Shown piece by piece: positions 14,273 through 22,903 of a stretch of DNA of 64,000 nucleotides. The position numbers and the translations under genes are program-made. The notes below the pieces were generated by a model. It was not told where the DNA came from. It saw nothing but the letters and a program-made list of their open reading frames with translations, and ran no database searches. The first letter of the stretch is position 1; the number at the start of each line of letters is the position of its first letter. The DNA lies in contig NZ_PYMA01000014.1 of the NCBI RefSeq assembly GCF_003026495.1, positions 90,891-154,890 of the forward strand, in the 5' to 3' direction. Source of the DNA: Photobacterium sanctipauli (lineage in GTDB: Bacteria > Pseudomonadota > Gammaproteobacteria > Enterobacterales > Vibrionaceae).

Positions 14273-16669
14273 TTAACGCGCTCTCGCGCGGGTCGGCTTA
14301 CCGCCTTGGCGTTGGCCTTGTGAACCGTTGCGGTTCGGGCGCGATCCGTTAGGTGACTTGCGTTGTCCTTGCCCTTGCCCTTGTCCTTGCCCTTGCCCTT
14401 GTCCTTGTTCACCACGGCGTAGCGATGGCTTACCGGCACCATTCTTATTCGAACCGCCATTTTTACCAGCACCAGGCTTACTGCCAGAAACCGGTTTTCT
14501 GCCGTTCGAGTTGCCATTTCCGTTGTGAGACTTACCGCCTCGTTTACCGTCTTTACGGATATCCGGCTGGTTAGGGTGCTTGGTGGCGAATCGTTTTGAA
14601 CCGTGACGGCCTGAGCCTCGGCGTTGTGCCGGTGTCATTTCTGCTTCGCTGCCTTCTTCAGGTACCAGGCAGTTCGGGCGATCACCAATTAAGTACTTTT
14701 TACCCATGCTAACCAATGCTTCACGGATCAACGGCCAGTTGGCTGGATCATGGTAGCGAAGTAAGGCTTTGTGCAATCGGCGCTGGCGTTCACCTTTGGC
14801 AACGAACAGATCTTCACGCTTCTTGTACTTAACACGCTTAAGCGGGTTGGTTTCCGAGTGATACATCGCCGTTGCATTACACATAGGTGATGGGTAGAAG
14901 TTTTGTACCTGATCACATTGGAAATCGTTTTTCTTAAGCCAAAGCGCCAAGTTCAACATGTCTTCATCAGTCGAGCCTGGGTGAGCAGAAATGAAGTAAG
15001 GGATCAGGTATTGCTTCTTACCTGCTTCTTTACTGTATTTTTCAAATAGCTCTTTAAAGCGGTCGTAAGTACCCATGCCCGGCTTCATCATCAGATCAAG
15101 CGTGCCTTTCTCTGTGTGTTCCGGGGCGATTTTCAGGTAGCCGCCAACATGGTGCGTCACAAGCTCGCGGATATACTCCGGTGATTCAATCGCCAGATCG
15201 TAACGAACACCCGAGGCAATCATGATCTTCTTAATACCATCGACTTTACGTGCCTTGCGGTAGAGATCGATAGTGTGTTTATGATCGGTATCCAGCTTCT
15301 TACAGATTTCAGGGAAGATACACGATGGACGGCGACAGTTTTTCTCGGCACGCGGATCGGAACAACCTAAACGGTACATGTTTGCCGTCGGGCCACCCAG
15401 ATCAGAAATAGTGCCGGTGAAGCCCGGTACCTTATCGCGAATATCTTCTAGCTCGCTGAGAATCGACTCGTGAGAGCGGTTCTGAATAATACGACCTTCG
15501 TGTTCGGTGATAGAACAGAATGAACAACCACCAAAACAACCACGCATGATATTCACACTGGTTTTGATCATATCGTAAGCTGGGATCTTCGCTTTACCAT
15601 AGGCAGGGTGAGGTACACGTGCGTAGGGTAGACCAAATACAAAGTCCATTTCTTCGGTGCTTAGCGGGATTGGCGGACGGTTAATCCACAATTCACGATC
15701 ACCATGGCGCTGGATAAGTGCGCGCGCAGAGTAGGGGTTAGTCTCAAGGTGCATGACGCGGCTGGCATGCGCATACAAGATACGGTCATTACGCAGTTTT
15801 TCAAACGAAGGCAAGCGGATAGCCGTTGTTGCAGCATCATGGCGAGATGGCTGGATTTGTACCGGCTTAGCCGCAGGTTCTTCTTGCTTCGCAGCTTTAT
15901 TAGTTTCGCAATTTTCTTCAGTCGCATAAGGATTTGGCATTACCATAGCTTTGCCAGGTTTTTCGATGCGGCTGGAGTCGATTTCTTTATAGCCTTCAGG
16001 TAGCTCTTTTCTGATCACCGCCGTACCCGCGATGTTGGTCAGGTTCGCGATGTCCTCACCTTCAGACAAGCGATGCGCCACTTCCACCAGAGCACGCTCA
16101 GCATTACCAAAGAGTAGGATGTCGCCTTTGGCATCCAACAGCACTGAACGACGAACTTTGTCTGACCAGTAATCATAGTGAGCAAGGCGACGCAGGCTGG
16201 CCTCGATACCACCTAATACAATCGGGGTTTCTTTATAGGCTTCACGACAGCGCTGTGAATAAACAAGTACCGCGCGGTCAGGGCGCTTACCGCCTTCGTT
16301 ATTTGGGGTGTAGGCATCGTCATGGCGAAGCTTGCGGTCAGCCGTATAACGGTTGATCATCGAGTCCATGTTGCCGGCAGTAATACCAAAGAATAGGTTT
16401 GGTTTGCCCAACGACATAAAGGCGTCTTTATTGTTCCACTCAGGCTGGGCAATGATGCCAACACGGAAGCCCTGTGACTCAAGTAGGCGGCCAATTACAG
16501 CCATACCGAAACTTGGATGGTCAACATACGCATCACCGGTAACGATAATAATGTCGCAGCTATCCCAGCCAAGAGCATCCATCTCTGCTCGTGTTGTCGG
16601 CAGAAACGGTGCGGTACCGTAACACTCTGCCCAGTACTTTGGATACTCGTTAATTTTGTTTGAAATCAT
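14273..16669 (-). CDS. ygiQ: YgiQ family radical SAM protein
   Basis: 798 residues. An N-terminal UPF0313 domain (about 1-360) precedes the radical SAM core with C378, C382 and C385 (CFGGCSFC) for the 4Fe-4S cluster, followed by a further Cys group (CSDPRAEKNCRRPSCIFPEIC). The tail (about 700-798) is basic and low in complexity (Gly, Asn, Lys, Arg), with a run of Gln-Gly pairs encoded by a hexanucleotide repeat. The function of YgiQ is unsettled. It is convergent with the receptor gene. Confidence 0.95.
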   Translation of the reverse strand: MISNKINEYPKYWAECYGTAPFLPTTRAEMDALGWDSCDIIIVTGDAYVDHPSFGMAVIGRLLESQGFRVGIIAQPEWNNKDAFMSLGKPNLFFGITAGNMDSMINRYTADRKLRHDDAYTPNNEGGKRPDRAVLVYSQRCREAYKETPIVLGGIEASLRRLAHYDYWSDKVRRSVLLDAKGDILLFGNAERALVEVAHRLSEGEDIANLTNIAGTAVIRKELPEGYKEIDSSRIEKPGKAMVMPNPYATEENCETNKAAKQEEPAAKPVQIQPSRHDAATTAIRLPSFEKLRNDRILYAHASRVMHLETNPYSARALIQRHGDRELWINRPPIPLSTEEMDFVFGLPYARVPHPAYGKAKIPAYDMIKTSVNIMRGCFGGCSFCSITEHEGRIIQNRSHESILSELEDIRDKVPGFTGTISDLGGPTANMYRLGCSDPRAEKNCRRPSCIFPEICKKLDTDHKHTIDLYRKARKVDGIKKIMIASGVRYDLAIESPEYIRELVTHHVGGYLKIAPEHTEKGTLDLMMKPGMGTYDRFKELFEKYSKEAGKKQYLIPYFISAHPGSTDEDMLNLALWLKKNDFQCDQVQNFYPSPMCNATAMYHSETNPLKRVKYKKREDLFVAKGERQRRLHKALLRYHDPANWPLIREALVSMGKKYLIGDRPNCLVPEEGSEAEMTPAQRRGSGRHGSKRFATKHPNQPDIRKDGKRGGKSHNGNGNSNGRKPVSGSKPGAGKNGGSNKNGAGKPSLRRGEQGQGQGQGQGQGQGQRKSPNGSRPNRNGSQGQRQGGKPTRARAR
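14365..14409. repeat. Hexanucleotide repeat inside ygiQ
   Basis: About seven tandem 6-bp units (GTCCTT / GCCCTT, plus strand), with an 18-bp higher period, encode the (GQ)n run near the YgiQ C-terminus. Unit changes keep the frame, so length variation would alter only the tail. Confidence 0.85.
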
Positions 16670-17438
16670 TTGCTTACAGTTTACTTCTCAAAAATAGGGC
16701 ATAAATGGGACAAATACGAATGCCCCGATTTTTTGATAATGTATGTACTGCCCAATACCGAAAGATAATAGCACTGTTGCCTATAGCCAGCACGCAAGAA
16801 AAGTATAGGGCGTAAAAAGGGGGGCATTTTACCATGTTCTCGGGGTATTACACCTTTTTTGCAATATTGATTACATTAGAGATGAAGAAAGCTGGTTTAG
16901 GCGAATAGCCACTCATTTATTGTGGAATGAGAAAGAAGATAGAATGAGAAATCTCACATGCTCTATGTGATGGCATGTTCTTATACCATAAGATTGCATC
17001 CATTCTTAAGAGACAGCTTTGATTCTAACTTGAGATAACCACTGTATTAAGAAGCATACATCCAATGAGATATTTAATAATTTCGTTAGAAAGTGACATG
17101 CGTAAGTAATCAGTTTAATTAGAATGGTATTAAATTATTTGTGGTGTTTATTTGCCTGGTAAAATATAAAATTGTAATGCAAAGTGTATTTTTATACCAA
17201 ATTAATACTTAGGTGGTACAATGACTTAGAGTAATAAAATGATCTTTGTGGATGTATTTAAATATAAGCAATTGAATTAAACGGTAAGATGAATGACCAT
17301 TCTCAATAATGGGATACATATTTATTCTGTATTTTTTGCATGTTCATTTAATTATGCCTATAAATATATCCGTGACTAATGGATTAGACATATGGATACA
17401 GGAGTAACCTTATAATTGATAATTAGGATACTATTCCG
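16670..17438. other. 769-bp AT-rich gap without a recognised gene
   Basis: The region between divergent ygiQ and the Tyr/Lys-rich peptide gene. No supported coding frame, tRNA or known riboswitch was seen. There are small imperfect hairpins around 16955-16980 (TCACAT..ATGTGA). The downstream gene has a leader and promoter here that I cannot place. A small RNA cannot be excluded. Confidence 0.4.
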
Positions 17439-17705
17439 ATGAATATAAAGTTAGTTGGCCTATGCGCTGCCTTAGCACTGGCAGTGGCTTCATCAGGTGC
17501 CCACGCGTATAGCAGTAAATCCTATTACAAACACGATTATAAACCTTACTACAAACACGATTACAAACCTAAGTACGAACACCGTAAGAAAAAGTCCAGA
17601 AGCTGTAAGTCTTATAGCTACTCAAGTAAAAAATACTATGGCTATAAAGGCAAGAAGCATAGCTATTACAAGAGTAAGAAGAGCTGCGATTACTATTATG
17701 GCTAG
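17439..17705 (+). CDS. Secreted Tyr/Lys-rich repeat peptide, 88 aa
   Basis: Signal peptide (LVGLCAALALAVASSGAHA), then a mature part of about 65 residues made almost entirely of Tyr, Lys, Ser and His. It has two tandem copies of YYKHDYKP and two Cys (RSCKSY, KSCDYY). The charge is strongly basic and no domain is recognised. The gene lies 107 bp upstream of, and on the same strand as, a MacAB-like exporter. It could be a surface or matrix protein, a cationic peptide or an exporter substrate; none of these is shown by the sequence. Confidence 0.75.
   Translation: MNIKLVGLCAALALAVASSGAHAYSSKSYYKHDYKPYYKHDYKPKYEHRKKKSRSCKSYSYSSKKYYGYKGKKHSYYKSKKSCDYYYG
17523..17570 (+). repeat. 24-bp tandem repeat in the Tyr/Lys-rich gene
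   Basis: Two adjacent 24-bp units, 17523-17546 and 17547-17570, identical at 22 of 24 positions. They encode the duplicated YYKHDYKP motif. Confidence 0.9.
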
Positions 17706-17812
17706 TTGATGAATCTAGGGTAGCGGGAGCGATATGGCTTCCGCTACCTAATTTATGGCATAACAAAAAAGATAATAGAAAAAGGTAGTCTATTGGGGGA
17801 GCGATAAAGTCA

Positions 17813-18826
17813 ATGCATTCAATTTTTTATCGACGTATTTTAATGGTATTTAGCTTAACACTTCTTACTGCATGCAATGACACCGATTATGGCGTGCAAT
17901 CCACTCAATCTTCTGCTCTAGCACAATATGAAGACCCGAATATTAGCAGTGGGTTTGATCATCTAGTTGTCGCTTCCGGTACGTTGAAACCCGTGGGAGA
18001 GGTGGAAGTCGGTTCTGAAGTATCAGGCAGGATCACCGAGTTACTGGTTGATTTTAATGACGTTGTTCATAAGAACCAAATTATTGCCCGTATTGACCCT
18101 AAGTTTTTTGAAGCTCAAATCCGCCAAGCCGAAGCGGCGTTGTTAAATGCAAAAGCCATTGTTGAAATGAAAAAGGCATCTTATCGTCAGGCGACCCGTT
18201 CATTGAAGCGTATAAAAACGCTCAATAAACGAAACGCAGCTTCTGCAAATAAATTAGAAGAGGCAGAAACGGAAGTATGGGTGACGAGTGCAGAACTCGA
18301 CCAAGCAAAAGCGGTGGTAATAAGCCACGAGGCTGAATTAGAAGAGGCAAGGGTAACGTTATCGCGCACAGAAATATTCGCTCCCATCGATGGTGTGGTT
18401 ATTTCTCGAGAAGTCATGAGCGGGCAAACTGTTGCTGCTAGCCTTGAAGCGCCAAAGCTTTTTAAGATTGCCCATACTTTAGAAGAAATGGAAATACACG
18501 CAAGAATTGATGAAGCAGACATTGGCCAAATCCGAATTGGTCAAGAAGCGATATTTACCGTTCCTGCCTATGGGGAACGTCAATTTGTCGCTAGCGTGGA
18601 GCAGATCCGGGTCGCGCCGATAATTGTCGATAACGTTGTAACGTATACCGTTGTTTTATTAGCTGAAAACAGTGGGGAATCATTATTACCGGGCATGACT
18701 GCCGTGGTTGAAATTGAGACTGATGAGAAAATTACAGATGAGACGGTAGGGAGTGAAAATGAAAGTTACACTTCACTCATTGAGGAGAAAATAACACCGG
18801 AAGTGAATGAGCAAAGTGGAATTTAA
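17813..18826 (+). CDS. MacA-like periplasmic adaptor lipoprotein
   Basis: A 337-residue HlyD/RND-type membrane-fusion protein. The lipobox LTAC puts the lipidated Cys at residue 21. A barrel-sandwich half (SGTLKPVGEVEVGSEVSGRI), a helical hairpin (about 95-175) and the second lipoyl half (APIDGVVISREVMSGQTV) follow, then a beta-barrel domain. MacA itself is usually anchored by an N-terminal helix; here a lipid anchor is predicted. It is first of three genes with a permease and ATPase; a TolC-type channel would have to come from elsewhere. Confidence 0.88.
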   Translation: MHSIFYRRILMVFSLTLLTACNDTDYGVQSTQSSALAQYEDPNISSGFDHLVVASGTLKPVGEVEVGSEVSGRITELLVDFNDVVHKNQIIARIDPKFFEAQIRQAEAALLNAKAIVEMKKASYRQATRSLKRIKTLNKRNAASANKLEEAETEVWVTSAELDQAKAVVISHEAELEEARVTLSRTEIFAPIDGVVISREVMSGQTVAASLEAPKLFKIAHTLEEMEIHARIDEADIGQIRIGQEAIFTVPAYGERQFVASVEQIRVAPIIVDNVVTYTVVLLAENSGESLLPGMTAVVEIETDEKITDETVGSENESYTSLIEEKITPEVNEQSGI

Positions 18827-18838
18827 GGCTTCATCACG

Positions 18839-20068
18839 ATGAGTTATTGGCTGTATTTTACCAACGCGTTGAGGATTATTTATCGTCACCGCCTGCGTAG
18901 CTTTTTGACAATTTTGGGCATCATGATTGGTGTTACCGCAGTGGTGACTGTAATTGGCGTAGGGGCCGGTAGCCAGCATCAGATACTTGAGCGGGTTGAA
19001 AGCTTGGGAGCTGATTTGTTGTTTATAGAGCCTGATGCTATGGAAAATGGCGGGGTTCAACTTGAAGGGCGGTCTTCCACGCTCACCGTTAAAGATATCA
19101 CCGCTATTCGTAATTTAGTGCCCAATATACAGGCTGTCTCACCCTCGGTTTATGCTGAAGCTCGGGTATTGTTTGGGTCAAAAAACTGGATCAGCCGAAT
19201 TCAAGGCACTACCCGCGATTACCTATCATTAAGAAAGTGGGATTTGGCACAAGGCCGGATGTTTACCGAGCAGGAAGAAGTACGTGCAAAGAAAGTGGCT
19301 GTACTGGGCCATAGTGTTGTTAAGGCGTTATTTGGCAAGCAGACGCCTATTGGTCAAACAATCCGCATTGGTAAAACACCATTTAAAGTGATTGGTGTTT
19401 TAAAGCGAAAGGGGCAGGCACCAGGTGGTATGGATCAAGACGATAGAGTACTCGTGCCGCTTTCCACTGCAAAACTTCGTATTATCGGTTTGAGCAAGAC
19501 ACGCCCTGGCAGTATTCACTACGCCCATTTGCGGATAGATGATAAAACCAAAATAAATGAAAGTATTTATCAGATCCAAGATGTACTCCGACGCCAACAC
19601 CAATTGCCTGACCATCAACCCGATGACTTTATTATCAACGATTTAACCGAGATCCAAGAAAGCATGACAGAAGCGACACGGTCGTTAACCTTCTGGTTAG
19701 CATCTGTTGCGGCGATATCATTGGTAGTGGGTGGGATCAGTATTATGAACGTGATGCTGGTGGCGGTTCGAGAAAGAACGGAAGAGATAGGCTTGCGCCG
19801 GGCAGTAGGGGCAACGCATAAAGATATTCGCAATCAGTTCATCATTGAAGCCACCTGCTTGACCACGATAGGCGGGCTATCTGGTTTGATTTTAGGATCT
19901 TTGCTCGTCATCACTGTTGCAAATATACGGGGTTTTCCTGTGATGATCACACCGAGTGCCCTCATTCTCGCTTTAGGCTCGGCGGCTGTGGTGGGCATTA
20001 TTTCTGGGTTGTATCCGGCTTTATTGGCGTCAAGGCTTGACCCTATTCGGGCTCTAAAACGGGAGTAG
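18839..20068 (+). CDS. MacB-like ABC permease (FtsX family)
   Basis: 409 residues: an N-terminal TM helix with the RSFLTILGIMIGVTAVV motif, a periplasmic MacB core domain (about 45-260) and three C-terminal TM helices with the FtsX block including MNVMLVAVRERTEEIGLRRA. In E. coli MacB this is fused behind an ATPase domain; here the ATPase is a separate gene 8 bp downstream. Such mechanotransmission ABC systems expel periplasmic substrates through TolC rather than transporting across the inner membrane. Confidence 0.9.
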   Translation: MSYWLYFTNALRIIYRHRLRSFLTILGIMIGVTAVVTVIGVGAGSQHQILERVESLGADLLFIEPDAMENGGVQLEGRSSTLTVKDITAIRNLVPNIQAVSPSVYAEARVLFGSKNWISRIQGTTRDYLSLRKWDLAQGRMFTEQEEVRAKKVAVLGHSVVKALFGKQTPIGQTIRIGKTPFKVIGVLKRKGQAPGGMDQDDRVLVPLSTAKLRIIGLSKTRPGSIHYAHLRIDDKTKINESIYQIQDVLRRQHQLPDHQPDDFIINDLTEIQESMTEATRSLTFWLASVAAISLVVGGISIMNVMLVAVRERTEEIGLRRAVGATHKDIRNQFIIEATCLTTIGGLSGLILGSLLVITVANIRGFPVMITPSALILALGSAAVVGIISGLYPALLASRLDPIRALKRE

Positions 20069-20076
20069 CGATACGT

Positions 20077-20757
20077 ATGGGTGAAATAGCCAGTGCTTTA
20101 GTGCAGTTAGATACTGTCAGTAAAATCTATGAGATGGGACGTTCAGATGTGGTTGCACTCGATGGTGTGTCCCTAAAAATTAATACTGGGGAGTATATTG
20201 CTATTACGGGTACATCAGGTTCTGGTAAGTCGACGTTATTGCAGATTATCGGGTGCTTGGATACGCCCAATATAGGGAGTTATTTTCTAAACGGGACTCG
20301 CGTGGATGAGTTGTCAGATACCGCACTTTCCTGCGTTCGCAACCAGCAAATTGGGTTTGTTTTCCAAGCATTTCACCTGATGCCGCAGCTAAATGTGTGT
20401 GAGAATATTGAGCTGCCTTTGCTGTATCGTAAATTGTCGGGTCAGCAACGTGATTTAAAAGTGAAAGAAGCGTTGGCCAAAGTAGGATTAAGTAAGCGGG
20501 CGCTCCATAAACCCCATGAACTGTCAGGTGGCGAACGTCAAAGAGTGGCGATTGCTAGGGCGCTGGTTGGATCGCCGTCATTACTCTTGGCTGATGAGCC
20601 AACGGGTAACCTTGACCATAAAACCGGTGACGAAATTATGAAGACCATAGAATCCCTCAACAAAGAGGGGGTTACTGTAGTAATGGTCACGCATGATTTG
20701 GAAAAGGCGAAGCGAGCGGGCCGCCTGATCGAAATGAAAGATGGAAAAATGCGTTAG
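20077..20757 (+). CDS. ABC transporter ATPase (MacB/LolD type)
   Basis: 226 residues with Walker A GTSGSGKST at 45-53, signature LSGGERQ at 149-155, Walker B LLLADEP at 169-175 and switch His in VMVTHD. The sequence LADEPTGNLD is typical of the MacB/LolD/FtsE group. Last gene of the three-gene exporter; convergent with a LysR gene 40 bp away. Confidence 0.93.
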   Translation: MGEIASALVQLDTVSKIYEMGRSDVVALDGVSLKINTGEYIAITGTSGSGKSTLLQIIGCLDTPNIGSYFLNGTRVDELSDTALSCVRNQQIGFVFQAFHLMPQLNVCENIELPLLYRKLSGQQRDLKVKEALAKVGLSKRALHKPHELSGGERQRVAIARALVGSPSLLLADEPTGNLDHKTGDEIMKTIESLNKEGVTVVMVTHDLEKAKRAGRLIEMKDGKMR

Positions 20758-20799
20758 GGTGATAACCCGTTACCTGCTCAACAGTCTGCTAAACCAAAC

Positions 20800-21705
20800 T
20801 TAAGAGAAGCCTTCTGCCTTCTCAAGCAAGAAATCTATCAGTACCCGAACGCGTTTCGCTTTCTGGCTATTTTTATGGAAGTAGACATAGAGCCCAGAAT
20901 AGGGGAACCAGTAATCTTCCAATACAGGGATCAGTTTGTTGTGACTAAAATGGCTAGCAACCATAGGTTCAACAATTCGCCCGATCCCCAGTCCTTTTAG
21001 CGCGGCATCTACCATGAGGTCTGTATCATTCACCACCAAGGACAACGGCATATCAACTGGCAGGGTCGTACCGTTATCATCAAGGTTCAAAGGCGCCAGT
21101 TGATTTGATGAAATAAATCGGTACTGCACCAACTTATGCTGTTTAAGATCTTCAGGCTTTGTCGGTAGGCCAAACTGCTCGATATATGCAGGTGAGGCAA
21201 ATAGCGCTTCCTTCATCGGTTGAGTTAACTGGCGAGCGATCATGCCTTCTTCTACTTTGTCGCCGAATCGAATCCCTATATCAAACCCTGCGGCAATGAT
21301 ATCTATGGTGGCATCAGAAACAGACACCTCAAGTTGGATGTTGGGGTAGCGTTGACAAAATTCTGCATAAATTGGCTTGAGCAAAAACTGGTAGATAAAC
21401 CGAGGGACGGTAATCCTTACTTTGCCCGAAGGGTTTTTACTTAAGTCGCTGACGCTTTCTAAGGCAATGTTTAACTCTGAAATGGAGAAGCGTGTTCGTT
21501 CAAAGAGTAGTTGACCGGCCTCGGTCAGCTCCATACGGCGAGTCGTTCGGCTAAAAAGCGGTAGCCCCAACTGCTCTTCAAGGTTTTTCAGCGCCTGGCT
21601 GACAGACGGCGGCGCAATTTCAAGCTTGCGTGCAGCTTTGGTGATACTGCCTTCATTAACAATCGTATGGAACATCGTAAGTTGATTATAGGTGGCGCCA
21701 TTCAT
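20800..21705 (-). CDS. LysR-family regulator, divergent from an oxidoreductase
   Basis: A 301-residue LTTR: HTH core GSITKAARKLEIAPPSVSQALK (split here as GSITKAARKLEIA then PPSVSQALK) and an effector domain of the group close to AaeR/DsdC-like single-target regulators (SGKVRITVPRFIYQFLL). It is divergent from the flavodoxin-fold gene at 21852, with a perfect palindrome at 21742-21764 between the two starts. Control of that gene is inferred. Confidence 0.88.
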   Translation of the reverse strand: MNGATYNQLTMFHTIVNEGSITKAARKLEIAPPSVSQALKNLEEQLGLPLFSRTTRRMELTEAGQLLFERTRFSISELNIALESVSDLSKNPSGKVRITVPRFIYQFLLKPIYAEFCQRYPNIQLEVSVSDATIDIIAAGFDIGIRFGDKVEEGMIARQLTQPMKEALFASPAYIEQFGLPTKPEDLKQHKLVQYRFISSNQLAPLNLDDNGTTLPVDMPLSLVVNDTDLMVDAALKGLGIGRIVEPMVASHFSHNKLIPVLEDYWFPYSGLYVYFHKNSQKAKRVRVLIDFLLEKAEGFS

Positions 21706-21741
21706 TGCTTTACCTTTCGCTTAGCCGTTATCTTATATTTA

Positions 21742-21764
21742 ATTATTAGTTTCTACCTAATAAT
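21742..21764. promoter_or_regulatory. Perfect 23-bp palindrome, candidate LysR operator
   Basis: ATTATTAG, 7-nt spacer, CTAATAAT: a perfect 8-7-8 inverted repeat between the divergent LysR (start 21705) and oxidoreductase (start 21852) genes. Same geometry as the palindrome at 1646-1666. Confidence 0.55.
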
Positions 21765-21851
21765 CATTTAAGTAAAGTGCGTCTAAAAATTATCAATCTT
21801 ACAACGTATGATTTGCACATCGGTTAAGGCAAGTATTGAAGAGGAACCACC

Positions 21852-22817
21852 ATGAGCAAAGTTGTTATTATTTCAGGTCACCCAAACTTAGAAGAGTCTT
21901 TCACCAACACAGTGATCCTAAATGAGATGGAAGCTGGCCTTGAAGATGTGGCTATTCGTCGCCTTGACACGCTTTACCCTAACTATCAAATTGACATTGA
22001 AGCTGAGCAGCAAGCCTTACTGGAAGCGGATGTGATCGTGCTGCAATTCCCGTTTTACTGGTACTCGGTACCTGCATTGATGAAAAAGTGGATTGACGAT
22101 GTATTTAGCTATAACTTTGCCTTTGGCTCTAAAGGCGACAAGCTTAAAGGCAAAGATTTCATCTTATCGTTTACCATTGGCGGGCCTGAAGAATCTTATG
22201 ATCCGCTAGGTTATAACCACTTTTCAATTGAAGAGCTAATGCGCCCGTTACAGCAAACCGCGTACTTGGCAGGCATGAACTACCATAAGCCGGTTTACAC
22301 CCATCGCATGGTGTATATCCCTAATGTTTATAACGAGTTGGATGAAGTACAAGGTCGTGCCAAAGATCATGCAGACCGCTTAACCGCACAGATTGAATCA
22401 ATAACCCATTCAGCTCAGGGGCGTATTAATAAGTTTGTCGCTGAGTGGTTTGCCAAGTTTGACGTCTTGCCTGAAGAGTCGGATTATTTTACCCAGTACC
22501 TGGCAAAGGATATTCGCTTGGCGATGCCGGAAGGGGAGTTTCATGGTCATGAGGGCTTCCGGGATTGGTATTCGATGGCCCGTGGCGTGTTTAAGCCAGC
22601 TTGCGAGCACCTAGTAGAACAAGTGGAAGTCAAGTCTTCTTCAACTGATACATACCAGGTTGAACTTCGCATTAGGCTAAAAGCGGAAACCTATGCCGAG
22701 TCAGCGCTAAAAGGCGAACCTGTAGATATGTTGGTTAATGAAACTTGGCAGGTATCTTTTGATGAGCAAGGTAAAGTGGTTATCCACGACTACAGCGTAG
22801 TACCTGTGCTTGGCTAA
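21852..22817 (+). CDS. NAD(P)H oxidoreductase fused to a SnoaL-like domain
   Basis: 321 residues in two parts. Residues 1 to about 190 form a flavodoxin-2 fold as in MdaB, KefF and NQO-type quinone reductases (VVIISGHPNLEESF; QFPFYWYSVPALMKKWIDDVF split as QFPFYWYSVP and ALMKKWIDDVF; FTIGGPEESY). Residues about 200-321 look like a SnoaL/NTF2 domain (FHGHEGFRDWYSMARGVF and a beta-rich end NETWQVSFDEQGKVVIHDYSV split over strands). Single-domain relatives are near 190-200 residues, so this is a fusion. GAGGA ribosome site before ATG. A role in quinone or xenobiotic reduction under the divergent LysR is inferred. Confidence 0.85.
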   Translation: MSKVVIISGHPNLEESFTNTVILNEMEAGLEDVAIRRLDTLYPNYQIDIEAEQQALLEADVIVLQFPFYWYSVPALMKKWIDDVFSYNFAFGSKGDKLKGKDFILSFTIGGPEESYDPLGYNHFSIEELMRPLQQTAYLAGMNYHKPVYTHRMVYIPNVYNELDEVQGRAKDHADRLTAQIESITHSAQGRINKFVAEWFAKFDVLPEESDYFTQYLAKDIRLAMPEGEFHGHEGFRDWYSMARGVFKPACEHLVEQVEVKSSSTDTYQVELRIRLKAETYAESALKGEPVDMLVNETWQVSFDEQGKVVIHDYSVVPVLG

Positions 22818-22840
22818 GGCACAGCACTGATTATTAAATG

Positions 22841-22879
22841 AAAGAGCTTGTTGGCGAGAGGCCAGCAAGCTCTTTTAGT
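22841..22879. terminator. Terminator between convergent genes
   Basis: 15-bp stem AAAGAGCTTGTTGGC / GCCAGCAAGCTCTTT (one G-T wobble), loop GAGAG, followed by TTTAGTT. Confidence 0.85.
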
Positions 22880-22903
22880 TCATTCTGCGCTCACGAGGAT
22901 CAA

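Noticed and set aside
14365..14409. Short regular repeats considered as a CRISPR array
   Set aside because: Units are 6 bp without spacers and encode a (GQ)n run in frame. No cas genes are in the window.
14328..14574. Pro/Cys-rich and Leu/Val-rich frames opposite the ygiQ tail
   Set aside because: They are shadows of the hexanucleotide repeat in ygiQ and have no independent support.
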